Of a DNA stretch of 38,775 nt, positions 1-8,327 are shown piece after piece (the first letter of the stretch is position 1; each line of letters begins with the position of its first letter). The notes beneath the pieces were generated by a model that saw nothing but the letters and a program-made list of their open reading frames with translations, was not told the origin of the DNA and searched no databases. Made by a program: the position numbers and the translations under genes. The DNA comes from CAZUTK01 sp964623265 (lineage in GTDB: Bacteria > Electryoneota > B3-LCP), in the NCBI GenBank assembly GCA_964623265.1, contig CAZUTK010000022.1, forward strand, positions 1-38,775, given 5' to 3'.

Positions 1-810
1 AAAAGGTAGATTGCCAGCCATCCAGAAAGCGATGATCAAGCCCGCCGTCGCCGAGAACGCCATAAAATCGCGAAACGACATCTGCAGGGCAATCATCTGC
101 GTGCGACCTCCACCGCCGCGATACGCGCGGGCTTCCAGCGCCATCGCGAGATCATCCGCCCGTTTCAGAGCCCCCGCAAACAGCGGAAGGATCATCGGGA
201 TTGTTTTCCGTATGCGCAGGATCCAGGACCCTTCCAAATCCGCGCCGCGCGAAATCTGCGCTTTTCGGATCTTATCGGATTCTTCCCACAAGATCGGCAC
301 AAAACGCAGCGAAATTGAGATCATCAGAGCGCTTTCGCTTACCGGTATCCCGAATCGGGCTAAGGGTCGAAACATCTTCTCCAAGCCGTCGGTGATGTCC
401 TGCGGCGTTGTGACCGCCATCAGAAGATTCGAAAGCGAGATCAAGATCGCGATGCGAACCGTGAAGAGAATTCCGGCTTGGATGCCTTCCGCGGTGATGC
501 TCCAATTCAAAATCGGCAGCGTCCAAAGAGCCTGTCCTCGATGAAAGAAGAGATGAATGAGAAATGTGATCCCGTACAACCAGAAAAAAGCTCGCACATT
601 CCGCCAGAATATTTGCAGCGGAAGGCGTGCCAGAGGAAAAAGCATTACCGTTAAGAGCAAGAATACGAGAATGTCGGGGATCCGTTCGATGCGGAAAATC
701 AACAGCATCCACGCGAGCGTGCACAGCAATTTCGTGCGTGGATCCAGACGATGCAAAAGGGATTCGCCTGGGTGATACCTCCCCAGTGTAAGATCGTTCA
801 AATAATTCAA
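1..810 (-). CDS. ecfT: EcfT, transmembrane subunit of an energy-coupling factor ABC transporter (3' end cut by window)
   Basis: Integral-membrane coupling subunit that links vitamin or metal S-components to the EcfA ATPases. Reading the minus strand from a TTG at 810 gives 270 residues without a stop, so the end lies just outside the window (the family is about 265 residues). The N-terminus reads MNYLNDLTLGRYHPGESLLH and is followed by RLDPRTKLL, the classic EcfT opening. Hydrophobic segments follow. The two ATPase-coupling motifs are visible: AQISRGAD near residues 184-191 and EARAYRGG near 226-233 (ARG variants SRG and ARA). The TTG start is fixed by an in-frame TAG two codons upstream and an AAGGA about 7 nt before it. 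It lies 132 nt downstream of the NYN gene. EcfA and S-component genes are not in the window, so the substrate is unknown. Confidence 0.88.
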   Translation of the reverse strand, partial: MNYLNDLTLGRYHPGESLLHRLDPRTKLLCTLAWMLLIFRIERIPDILVFLLLTVMLFPLARLPLQIFWRNVRAFFWLYGITFLIHLFFHRGQALWTLPILNWSITAEGIQAGILFTVRIAILISLSNLLMAVTTPQDITDGLEKMFRPLARFGIPVSESALMISISLRFVPILWEESDKIRKAQISRGADLEGSWILRIRKTIPMILPLFAGALKRADDLAMALEARAYRGGGGRTQMIALQMSFRDFMAFSATAGLIIAFWMAGNLPF

Positions 811-942
811 ATCCTAATCCTTGAAAGTTAATTAAAAAGCATCTTAAAGTCAACCATATTTTCGGCTTTCACCGGCTGCGGTCAGCATCTTGTGTTGAAT
901 TGTGCCAAGCCCTCGCCGGAAGATGACGCAGCACAAAGCGAT

Positions 943-1440
943 TCAGTCATCCCCTTCGAAGGCGCGGCGCAGGGTTTCATCGTCCTGCAGCGTCCATCCC
1001 GGAGGAGCGGATCCTTCATGTTCCGTCTCATCGGCGGCAGGCTTGCTTTTTAACGCTTTGCTCAACCAATTCCAGAATTGCTGCGACGTCATCCATTCGA
1101 TCCCGTTAATTCTAGCGTATTCGCCGATATCTTTACGATCTGAAGTGACGATCACGAGGTTTCTGTTCCTTGTGTTTCGGTTTATCGCGCGGCGGATGTA
1201 TTGATCCGCAGACGGCGAAGCGAAAACGACCTGAATTCCGGGTAGTTGTTCCCGTTTCAACACCGTTCGGGGTCCGTCGAAAACGACCTGAAGGTTCAGC
1301 GTTCTGCCTGCCGTCAATTCGGACAAACGCAGCAACAGCCGCTCTCGACGGGCTTCCAGACTCTCATCCTCCGGTTCCGCGAATTCGCGGATCAGATGCA
1401 GCAAATTGTAGCCGTCAATCAGGAATTTGCGCTGACTCAT
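943..1440 (-). CDS. YacP-like NYN-domain putative endoribonuclease
   Basis: Small PIN/NYN-fold protein resembling the YacP family (Bacillus Rae1, a ribosome-associated endoribonuclease). The N-terminus has the NYN signature FLIDGYNLLH, then VVFDGP, then IVTSDRKDIGEYAR, which supply the conserved acidic residues expected to bind metal. The C-terminal 30 residues are acidic and probably disordered. I place the start at the ATG at 1440, which overlaps the upstream tlpA-like stop as TGATG and implies translational coupling. A TTG one codon earlier is possible. The RNA-cleavage role is inferred from family; the target is unknown. Co-occurrence with a thiol redox operon has no obvious functional meaning. 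Confidence 0.8.
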   Translation of the reverse strand: MSQRKFLIDGYNLLHLIREFAEPEDESLEARRERLLLRLSELTAGRTLNLQVVFDGPRTVLKREQLPGIQVVFASPSADQYIRRAINRNTRNRNLVIVTSDRKDIGEYARINGIEWMTSQQFWNWLSKALKSKPAADETEHEGSAPPGWTLQDDETLRRAFEGDD

Positions 1441-2000
1441 CAACCTTCCAGCAGCGGCTTGATCGCAGACTCGAAGACGGATTTATCCCGGTAACCGACG
1501 AATTTTTCCCGCACGTTCCCCTGCCGGTCAATGATGAAGGTGAACGGAATCCCGCCGCGCATCGCAGGTTCAATCAACTCCTGATAGTCTCTGTAAACGT
1601 CTTCCGTGTACATCAAGATGGGGTAATTGATGCCGTTGGCTTGAATGAAGGGCTTCACTACACTCCAGCCTTGTTGATCCACACTGATGCCCACGACTTG
1701 GAGCCCCTGCGCTCCGTACTGATTTTGCAGCTCGATGAAATGAGGAATCTCTTCGCGACAGGGCGGGCACCACGTCGCCCAGAAGTCGAGGATCAACACC
1801 TTTCCCTTAAATTCGGCGGCGTTGATCGTTTGCCCATCGGCATTTTGGAGGCTGAAGAGCGGCGCTTTTTGCGCGGATTTCTGCACCAAGGGCGGCGGTT
1901 TCTTTTCCTGTTGTCCGGAATCCGCTTGCTGTTTGGTGGAACAAGCGGCGAAAATAAAAAGCAGAGCAGGTATCAACCAGACTTGAATTTTTTTCCACAT
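1440..2000 (-). CDS. TlpA/ResA-family thioredoxin-like lipoprotein
   Basis: Predicted envelope-anchored thiol-disulfide reductase. Residues 1-20 form a lipoprotein signal ending IFAAC, with Cys20 as the likely lipidation site. A polar Gln/Lys/Pro linker (about 21-46) precedes a TlpA-type thioredoxin fold. The active site FWATWCPPC has Cys78 and Cys81, typical of ResA/TlpA reductases that keep cytochrome c or periplasmic cysteines reduced. It follows trxA by 4 nt and lies downstream of dsbD, a plausible electron source in the membrane. Its partner is unknown because no cytochrome c maturation genes are in view. Confidence 0.88.
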   Translation of the reverse strand: MWKKIQVWLIPALLFIFAACSTKQQADSGQQEKKPPPLVQKSAQKAPLFSLQNADGQTINAAEFKGKVLILDFWATWCPPCREEIPHFIELQNQYGAQGLQVVGISVDQQGWSVVKPFIQANGINYPILMYTEDVYRDYQELIEPAMRGGIPFTFIIDRQGNVREKFVGYRDKSVFESAIKPLLEG

Positions 2001-2004
2001 ATCG

Positions 2005-2334
2005 TTATCCTTTCAATGCTTGTTCGATCTTCTCTTTGATTTTCGGTTTGGGCAGCAGCCCCACGATCCGCTCCACGACATCACCGTTCTTATAAAAGAG
2101 CAATTGCGGTACGGAAATCACGGCGTATTTCTGCGCGGTATTGGGGCTCTCCCCCACATCCATTTCGAAGAACTTCACTTTCTGATCGAATTCGACCTCC
2201 AGTTCGCTGATAATCGGGTGCAGCTTCTTACAGGGTCCGCACCAGGTGGCGCCGAAATCCACGACTGCAAGGCAGTCGCTTTGCAGCACTTCTCTTTCAA
2301 AATCCGAATCTTTCAAGGTGGAGACTTGTGACAT
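2005..2334 (-). CDS. trxA: Thioredoxin
   Basis: Cytoplasmic dithiol oxidoreductase of about 109 residues. The active site WCGPC is at residues 31-35, and the cis-proline loop SVPQL (Pro75) is in place. No signal peptide. I choose the internal ATG at 2334 (protein beginning MSQVSTLKD) because a GGAGA lies about 7 nt upstream and the 11 residues in front of it in the longer frame look non-homologous. The longer frame would start at 2367. It sits between a periplasmic cupin gene and the TlpA lipoprotein and downstream of dsbD. Thioredoxin is the normal cytoplasmic electron donor to DsbD, so this operon may encode both ends of a transmembrane reducing chain. Confidence 0.92.
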   Translation of the reverse strand: MSQVSTLKDSDFEREVLQSDCLAVVDFGATWCGPCKKLHPIISELEVEFDQKVKFFEMDVGESPNTAQKYAVISVPQLLFYKNGDVVERIVGLLPKPKIKEKIEQALKG

Positions 2335-2383
2335 CGTTGTTTCTCCGGATATTACGATAAAGTCCAACGATTCCGATGGATGA

Positions 2384-2887
2384 TTACTGTTCGAGGACGA
2401 TTCGGTCCACGCCGTCGAAAGGCGGGGACATGACGGAAAGAGCGACCAGCGGTTGCGCAGAGCGGTTCGCCAGCTTATGAGGCGTATTGCGGCGGATGAA
2501 GATCACGTCTCCAGGCTGGACGCCGCGGGTTTCTTCCCCGACTGTCATGACAGCTTTGCCGCTAAGGATATAAACCATCTCATCATGCGCCGTATGCAGA
2601 TGGGGCACGACTTCTTCCCGCACCTGAATCAAGACCGCGCTCAGAGTCGAATCATTGACGATCGGCAGACTGGTCAGGTTCTGCTCATAAGGCAGGGGTC
2701 TCTGCTTGCAGATCTCAAACAGGTTGCCGCGGAAGGCGCTGGTATCTTCCGGGGAAGGCGGTCCGACCTGCGCGGCGGCGTTACTTTGCAGAGCGAGCAC
2801 AGCGCCGAGAAGTGCGAGGACGAACCGGCACCAGCGGCAGAAGGATTTTCGCGCAGTGTTCACTGAAGTATTGCTTGAAGTCATCAT
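2384..2887 (-). CDS. Secreted cupin-domain protein
   Basis: 167 residues with an N-terminal export signal: basic start, hydrophobic FVLALLGAVLALQ, then an AAAQ cleavage region near residue 40. A single cupin barrel follows. HLHTAHDE supplies the HxH and Glu metal ligands, GKAVMTVGEETRGVQPGD follows, and NTPHKL carries the last His ligand. The ATG at 2887 overlaps the dsbD stop as ATGA, indicating coupling. Substrate and reaction cannot be read from the sequence; small cupins include dioxygenases, isomerases and ligand sensors. A Cys (GNLFEICKQ) could be a client of the adjacent redox proteins. Fold call secure, function unknown. Confidence 0.82.
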   Translation of the reverse strand: MMTSSNTSVNTARKSFCRWCRFVLALLGAVLALQSNAAAQVGPPSPEDTSAFRGNLFEICKQRPLPYEQNLTSLPIVNDSTLSAVLIQVREEVVPHLHTAHDEMVYILSGKAVMTVGEETRGVQPGDVIFIRRNTPHKLANRSAQPLVALSVMSPPFDGVDRIVLEQ

Positions 2888-4755
2888 TTGATTCTATCCA
2901 TTATTACAGCGACTTCTCCAGCATTTTTAAAGCCGACGAATCTCTCCTTTTCACGCCCGTGCGAATCGAAGAAGATGACGGTGGGCATCCCTTTCACCTG
3001 GTATTTTTCGGTCATCAATCGGGACCATTCGTTCTGCCGGGTGAAATCCATCTTGAGACAGATGAAGCGCTCCGCCCGATCGAGGACTTGAGGCTGATTG
3101 TAAGTTTTGTGATCCAGTTCCACACATGCGGCGCACCAGTCGGCGTAGAAATCCATCATCAACGGTTTACCCTCCGCTGCCGCCTTTGCAAAGGCGGCTT
3201 CTTCATCGTTAACGATCCAGTCCGGAGCCTCCTTAACCGTCGCCGCTGTGGCTCCGATCTGCGGGAAGGCGGCGCTCCAGCCCACCAACTGCGAGAATCC
3301 AAAGAGGAACAGGAACAGCCCGCCGACCACCGCCATAATTCCGACCCATTTCCCCAGCATCCAGCGCCAGTCGCCGCTCGCAGGCGAAGGCTTAAACGCT
3401 CCGATGTAAATGCCGAGCAGCAGCAGAAAAGCTCCCCAGAGCAACCGCGAAACAGAATCCGGCAGGAGATAGCCGGCGAAGAAAGCCGCCGTCCCCCAGA
3501 GCAGCCAGCCGAAGAAATGCTTGATGCCGTCCATCCAGGCGCCGGCTTTCGGCAAAGCCGTAATGGCGCCTGCGAACGTTCCGATGACGATGAAGAGCAT
3601 GCCCATCCCCACCGAAAAGCTGAAGAGCAAGCCGAAACCGACGAGGACGGATCGGGTTTGCGCCACCCAGGATAGCAGCGCCACGAGGATGGGACCCACG
3701 CAGGGTGCGGCGATCAAACCGGACGCCATCCCCATTAAGACGGCACCAAAGATACCACGCCTCTGTCCAGATTGCAACTTCCCCTGCCAGGAAGCCGGCA
3801 GCTGCAGATCGAAGGCGCCCATCATCGAAGCCCCCATCAACAGGAAGATGGCGATCAAGACACCGTAAACGATGGGGTTCTGCGTCAGACCGCCGAATAC
3901 CCCTCCGGTCAGCGCGGCGATGATGCCGAGGCTGGAATACATAATCGCCAGACCGAGTACGAAGAAGAGCGATAAAAAGAAGCCCCGCATCTTCTTCCCT
4001 TCCGCTCGGGCGCCGATATAGCTGACGGTGATGGGGATGATTGGATAGACGCAGGGGGTGAAACTGCTCAGGATACCGCCGATGAAGACGAGAACGAGAG
4101 CGATGAAGGAACCCTTAGCCAGCGCTGTCTCAAGCCTTGTCGTTAAATCGCCGCTCTGGGATTCCGGACGCGATTCATTCGGGTTTAGACTGACGCCGCC
4201 GAAGATGTCCGGATGCAGGGATTTCACCTGCGATTCCGCTGAAACGACGGGCAAAACCAGAGTCGCTTCGCGTTCAGCCGGAAAAAAGCATTGGAATGCG
4301 CCTTCTTCCGAACAGATCTGATATCCGATGACTGCCTTCAGAGTCCGATCGCCCGATACAGCGTCCGCCGCCGCCATCACTCGGGATCTTACGACCACAT
4401 CACCGCGGAACACGCGTTCGTCTTGAAACAGGGACCCCTGCGGAAAAACCGGATCACCCAGTTGCAGCCCTTCCGCCGAATCGAATTCGACGAAGAAATT
4501 GCCCGTTTCCAGGGATGCAATATGATATTTTTCAGGGACACGGATCACAATAGCGACTTCAATACTCCTACCGGCGGGAATGCCGTCCGCGGAAGCGATG
4601 AATTCCACCGGCACGTCGCGGATGGAATCAAATGTTTCGGCATAGATCGGGCTCTGAATCAGGCAGAACAGAATGACCGCTATGGCGCCTAACCGCTCAG
4701 CGCGCTTGATCCGAAACGGGGGAGTCGTGTTGCGTTTCAAAGGAGATCCTTTCAA
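2884..4755 (-). CDS. dsbD: Thiol:disulfide interchange protein DsbD
   Basis: Inner-membrane electron conduit moving reducing power from cytoplasmic thioredoxin to the periplasm. About 620 residues in three parts. A signal/anchor precedes an N-terminal immunoglobulin-like DsbD domain with the redox pair Cys148 and Cys156. A polytopic CcdA-like core carries FTPCVYP (Cys235) and AAPCVGP (Cys352), the two membrane cysteines. A C-terminal thioredoxin domain carries WCAAC (Cys541, Cys544). The longest start is a TTG at 4755 overlapping the SPOR gene stop as TTGA. A second TTG at 4740 has AAGGA 6 nt upstream and is the better initiation site. Neighbours thioredoxin, TlpA and cupin suggest a dedicated redox operon. 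Confidence 0.93.
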   Translation of the reverse strand: MKGSPLKRNTTPPFRIKRAERLGAIAVILFCLIQSPIYAETFDSIRDVPVEFIASADGIPAGRSIEVAIVIRVPEKYHIASLETGNFFVEFDSAEGLQLGDPVFPQGSLFQDERVFRGDVVVRSRVMAAADAVSGDRTLKAVIGYQICSEEGAFQCFFPAEREATLVLPVVSAESQVKSLHPDIFGGVSLNPNESRPESQSGDLTTRLETALAKGSFIALVLVFIGGILSSFTPCVYPIIPITVSYIGARAEGKKMRGFFLSLFFVLGLAIMYSSLGIIAALTGGVFGGLTQNPIVYGVLIAIFLLMGASMMGAFDLQLPASWQGKLQSGQRRGIFGAVLMGMASGLIAAPCVGPILVALLSWVAQTRSVLVGFGLLFSFSVGMGMLFIVIGTFAGAITALPKAGAWMDGIKHFFGWLLWGTAAFFAGYLLPDSVSRLLWGAFLLLLGIYIGAFKPSPASGDWRWMLGKWVGIMAVVGGLFLFLFGFSQLVGWSAAFPQIGATAATVKEAPDWIVNDEEAAFAKAAAEGKPLMMDFYADWCAACVELDHKTYNQPQVLDRAERFICLKMDFTRQNEWSRLMTEKYQVKGMPTVIFFDSHGREKERFVGFKNAGEVAVIMDRIK

Positions 4756-5438
4756 TCGTCGTACTCGAACACATCCACTGGTTTATATATGCTGGGTTCG
4801 AGAGGCGGTAAATCGTTGATGAGCGTTTTCACCAGGATGGGCGTAAGATCTGGTATGGAGTCCAGAGTCTGTATTTTGGCTTCAGCTTCGGCTTTAGAAT
4901 GAAAATCCCCCAATCGGATCTTGTAATATGGATCCTCCTGAACGACGTAGACTCTCAGATCCGGCAGGAGCAAGGCGAGATTACCAGCGTATTCGAGAGC
5001 GCTCTCCCGCGTGGAAAACGCATTTACTTGAATTCGATAGCCTTCCAGCCGTGCCGGTTGTTCCCGTTCGCCGTCCAACAACGGGATCTTATCCCGGACG
5101 ATCAAACTGTTCACGCTCCAATCATCTCTCATTTCATCATTCAGAAAACGAAGCGCTTCCGTCGAATCTCTGAAATCGCCGACTCGGACCCGCCAGAAGC
5201 TGTCGCTGTAGTTCAGATGCATCTTCGCGGAGCATTGCGCTTCCACACGATGCAAGAATTCGACGGCCGCCGCTTCCGTGGCAAACGCGCCCAACTGAAT
5301 GCGGTAGCCTTCCACCAAGGCAGGAAAATCATCCAGCGGGATTTCGACAGAAGCCACATCGTCGGATTGAGCTTTTGCAAAAGCCGCACAGAGGAAAAGA
5401 AAGCTGAAAAGCTCGATGGCGCAGTGTTTGAACTTCAT
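4752..5438 (-). CDS. Exported protein with two SPOR domains
   Basis: 228 residues. The signal peptide has hydrophobic FSFLFLCAAFAKAQ (about 11-24). The mature part is two SPOR repeats: the first begins YRIQLGAFATEAAA and ends FWRVRVGDF, the second begins YRIQVNAFSTRESA and ends YYKIRLGDF. SPOR domains bind denuded glycan strands of septal peptidoglycan, so a division-site or cell-wall role is likely. The acidic C-terminus (VFEYDD) shows no other domain. It lies 8 nt after mutS and overlaps dsbD, so it is co-transcribed with both. No transmembrane anchor is seen beyond the signal; the single Cys near the start could alternatively be lipidated but the lipobox is poor. Confidence 0.85.
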   Translation of the reverse strand: MKFKHCAIELFSFLFLCAAFAKAQSDDVASVEIPLDDFPALVEGYRIQLGAFATEAAAVEFLHRVEAQCSAKMHLNYSDSFWRVRVGDFRDSTEALRFLNDEMRDDWSVNSLIVRDKIPLLDGEREQPARLEGYRIQVNAFSTRESALEYAGNLALLLPDLRVYVVQEDPYYKIRLGDFHSKAEAEAKIQTLDSIPDLTPILVKTLINDLPPLEPSIYKPVDVFEYDD

Positions 5439-5446
5439 CTGCAGAT

Positions 5447-8062
5447 TTAAACATCCAGATTTTTTTTCTGTTCCATCAGCCAGCTTAGCGCTTCTATAGG
5501 AGTCATTCTTTCCGGATCCAGCTTCTTCAACGCTTCTTCGAGAGGCGAAACGGATCGGATGAAGAGATGGAGCTGGTGCTCATTCTGTCTGCGCGCGGAT
5601 CCGGACGCGGTTCTTCCGCGTAGGGATTGGCGGTCCGGAGCCAGTTCTTTTTCCTCAAGATCGCTCAGGATTTCCTTGGCGCGCTCAATCAACTCCGGCG
5701 GCAGACCCGCCAAGCGCGCCACCTGTATTCCGTACGACGCCCCCGCCGCCCCGGGGAGAATCTTACGCAGAAACGAAATCTCATCCCCCCACTGCTTCAC
5801 CGCCACGTTGAGATTCTTGACGCTGTCGAAATGCCGCTCGAGTTCCGTCAATTCGTGATAATGCGTGGCGAAGAGGGTGCGCGTCTGCAAATGAGGATGC
5901 GTCTCCATATATTCGACCATCGCCCACGCCAGGGACATCCCGTCGAAGGTGGATGTCCCTCGTCCGATTTCATCCAGGAGAACCAGGCTTCGGGGAGTAG
6001 CGTTATGCAGGATATTCGCCGCTTCGTGCATCTCCATCAGGAAGGTGGATTCCCCGCCGGCTAAATTATCCTGCGCGCCGACGCGGGTGAAGATCCGATC
6101 CACGATGCCGATGCGCGCCGAACGCGCGGGAACATAGCTTCCCGCCTGCGCCATCAGGACGATCAAGCCAATCTGACGCAGGAAAGTGGATTTCCCCGCC
6201 ATGTTCGGTCCGGTGACCAGCAAGAAGCGGTTGCCGGTGCGATCCATAATCAGATCGTTGGGAACGAATTTTTCTCCAGCGGGCAGCAGCTTTTCCACGA
6301 CGGGGTGGCGTCCGTCCGTAATTTCGATCACTTCGCTGTCATCCACCTGCGGACGACAGTAATTCTCTTCCGCCGCCGCGACTGCGAAGGAATGCAGGAC
6401 GTCCAGTTTCGCCAACAGCGTTGCGTTGACTTGGATCTCTCCGCAGCGATCCAGGACTTTCTTCCGGAGCTCCTCAAAAATCTCCGTCTCAAGCGCTTTG
6501 ATTTTCTCTTCCGCGCCGAGAACGCGGGATTCCATCTCCTTTAACTCGGGAGTAATGTAGCGTTCCCCTCCGACCAGCGTCTGTTTGCGGATATAATCAG
6601 CGGGTATTTTGTCCCGGTGAGCGTTGCTGACTTCGATGTAGAAACCGAAGACGCGGTTGAAGCCGATTTTCAGCGAATGAATGCCGGTTCTGGCGCGTTC
6701 TTTTTCCTGTTGGGAGTGAATCCAGCCTTTCCCGGAGTGGGCGATTTCCCGCAGTTCGTCCAGCTCGGGATGCACGCCGTCGCGGATCAGTCCTCCATCG
6801 CGAATGGAGATGGGTGGGGTATCCACCAGAGTCGTGCGAATGGCTTCGACGATCTCCGGCAGCAGAATCAGGCTTTGGTTGATTTCCTGCAGGAGATCAT
6901 CCGCCTTATCGCTCAGAAGATTGCGCAATTCCGGAAGCTTTTCCAGCGACAGGCGTAGAGCCTGCAAATCGCGACCGTTGGCGCGGTTCAGGGAAATTCT
7001 GGCGACGGTGCGCTCCAGATCCGTCAACTGTGCGAGAACTTTTCTTACTTCCGCGCGGAATTGCCGGTCTGCGACCAGCGCTTCGACGGCGTTCAGCCGG
7101 CGGTTTATTTCCGGGACCTGAAGCAGCGGCCTTTCCAACCAGTGCCGCAGCAGCCGCCGCCCCATCGGAGTCGCCGCACGGTCTAAAACTCCGTATAACG
7201 TAGCCGCACGCGTACCGGTAACGGAAATCGGATCCAGCAGCTCGAGATTTCGGCGGGTGGGCGCATCCAGCATCATGCCTTCTTCTTCCCGCTCCACCTT
7301 GAGACTGCGGATATGCATCAGATCACGCTTCTGATGCTCCTGCATATAATACAATGCGGCTCCCGCAGAACAGACGGCGGCAGTTTCCCCTTCCAACCCA
7401 AAACCTTTCAGGGACAGGACTTTGAATTGTTCTTTAATGACGCTTTCCGCGTGATCCGGCGAAAAGATCCAATCTTCCAGGGGGGTCAGCATGGGGCGCA
7501 GCGAATCGGGGAAAGGTCCCGGTGCCTGCGGAAATGAGGCGGGGTAAATGACTTCGATGGGTTTTAAAGAGATCAGGCGATCCAGCCAACGATTCTCCTG
7601 AAGAATAGAGATGATGAATTCACCGGTCGTGATGTCCGCTCGAGCCAGCGCCGTGACGCCGTCCGCAGACGCAAGCGCGACCAGAAAGCGATTTTCCACA
7701 CTGGACAGCGCCCCTTCGGTCAGCGCGGTACCGGCGCTGACCACCTCGATCACGCCCCGCTGGACGATTCCCTTCGCGGTTTTCGGGTCTTCGAGCTGTT
7801 CGCAAATGGCGACCTGATAACCGGCGCGCACCATTTTTTCCAGATATTGATCGAGAGCGTGATAGGGGAATCCCGCCAGAGGGATTTTTTCATTGAGGTG
7901 TTCACCGCGCGTAGTCAACGCCAGTCCCAGCACATCGTGCGCGGTCTTCGCATCCTCATAGAACATCTCATAGAAATCCCCCATGCGGAAAAAGACGACC
8001 TTGTCGGGGTACTGCTTCTTCACCGCCAGATACTGGGACATCAAGGGAGTCGGGTTACGCAT
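5447..8062 (-). CDS. mutS: DNA mismatch repair protein MutS
   Basis: 871 residues, normal MutS1 length. The N-terminal domain carries the mismatch-probing Phe-x-Glu in MGDFYEMF (Phe30, Glu32). Connector, lever and clamp regions follow. The ATPase domain has Walker A GPNMAGKST at 618-626, then STFLMEMHEAANIL, Walker B LVLLDEIGRGTST and the FATHYHEL switch. The C-terminus keeps a short LDPERMTPIEAL tail of the kind expected for tetramerisation. It detects mismatches and recruits MutL; mutL is not in the window. The start ATG at 8062 has an in-frame TAG close upstream and no convincing Shine-Dalgarno, so initiation may be weak or leader-dependent. It heads the redox operon. Confidence 0.97.
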   Translation of the reverse strand: MRNPTPLMSQYLAVKKQYPDKVVFFRMGDFYEMFYEDAKTAHDVLGLALTTRGEHLNEKIPLAGFPYHALDQYLEKMVRAGYQVAICEQLEDPKTAKGIVQRGVIEVVSAGTALTEGALSSVENRFLVALASADGVTALARADITTGEFIISILQENRWLDRLISLKPIEVIYPASFPQAPGPFPDSLRPMLTPLEDWIFSPDHAESVIKEQFKVLSLKGFGLEGETAAVCSAGAALYYMQEHQKRDLMHIRSLKVEREEEGMMLDAPTRRNLELLDPISVTGTRAATLYGVLDRAATPMGRRLLRHWLERPLLQVPEINRRLNAVEALVADRQFRAEVRKVLAQLTDLERTVARISLNRANGRDLQALRLSLEKLPELRNLLSDKADDLLQEINQSLILLPEIVEAIRTTLVDTPPISIRDGGLIRDGVHPELDELREIAHSGKGWIHSQQEKERARTGIHSLKIGFNRVFGFYIEVSNAHRDKIPADYIRKQTLVGGERYITPELKEMESRVLGAEEKIKALETEIFEELRKKVLDRCGEIQVNATLLAKLDVLHSFAVAAAEENYCRPQVDDSEVIEITDGRHPVVEKLLPAGEKFVPNDLIMDRTGNRFLLVTGPNMAGKSTFLRQIGLIVLMAQAGSYVPARSARIGIVDRIFTRVGAQDNLAGGESTFLMEMHEAANILHNATPRSLVLLDEIGRGTSTFDGMSLAWAMVEYMETHPHLQTRTLFATHYHELTELERHFDSVKNLNVAVKQWGDEISFLRKILPGAAGASYGIQVARLAGLPPELIERAKEILSDLEEKELAPDRQSLRGRTASGSARRQNEHQLHLFIRSVSPLEEALKKLDPERMTPIEALSWLMEQKKNLDV

Positions 8063-8327
8063 GGGAGACTACGCCGTCGGGATCAAGCTGCACAAAGGAT
8101 GACCTCAGAGAGCCGAAAATAAAAAGCGAATGAATCCAAAAGAATTCCTCATCTACGGTTCTATTTTAACTTTCCAATATAATAAATTTTCTGGGATGAC
8201 GCAAGGTAAAACAGGGGGTGATGCCGATTCCGGCGGAAAGGTTGATCACGATGGGGTGGGCCGCGGAGTCCCCGCATTCAACGGAAGGATCGCTGCGGGT
8301 GATACAGTCCGATTCGAATTTTCCGAC
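8063..8327 (-). other. 265-base intergenic leader of mutS
   Basis: No credible gene here on either strand. Half of the stretch near 8160-8210 is AT-rich and holds the candidate sigma-70 promoter listed separately. A 15-codon minus-strand reading frame (MRNSFGFIRFLFSAL) starts near 8152 but has no supporting homology. I see no strong intrinsic terminator for the upstream flgM-like gene. Confidence 0.5.
8176..8204 (-). promoter_or_regulatory. Candidate sigma-70-type promoter upstream of mutS
   Basis: On the minus strand, TTGCGT (8199-8204) and TATATT (8176-8181) are separated by 17 nt, in the only AT-rich patch between the flgM-like gene and mutS. The -10 matches 5 of 6 and the -35 matches 3 of 6. 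It would give a leader of roughly 105 nt. Inference only. Confidence 0.4.

Noticed and set aside
11..544. Plus-strand reading frame of 177 codons at the left edge
   Set aside because: It is the complement shadow of ecfT, whose minus-strand translation shows clear family motifs (RLDPRTKLL, SRGAD, ARAYRGG).
272..853. Minus-strand reading frame of 193 codons
   Set aside because: Wrong frame of the same strand as ecfT; low-complexity His/Arg/Ser-rich translation with no family pattern.
825..853. Possible sigma-70 promoter before ecfT (TTGACT with a weak -10)
   Set aside because: The best -10 at 17 nt is TAACTT (3 of 6); too weak to annotate.
893..907. Possible sigma-54 promoter before ecfT (minus strand TGGCACAATTCAACA)
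   Set aside because: The -24 half matches but the -12 position lacks the essential GC.
1170..2039. 289-codon plus-strand frame over the tlpA-like gene
   Set aside because: Antisense shadow of tlpA and the NYN gene; no recognisable domain.
2812..3675. 287-codon plus-strand frame over the dsbD 3' region
   Set aside because: Shadow of dsbD; the minus strand has the complete thioredoxin and membrane motifs there.
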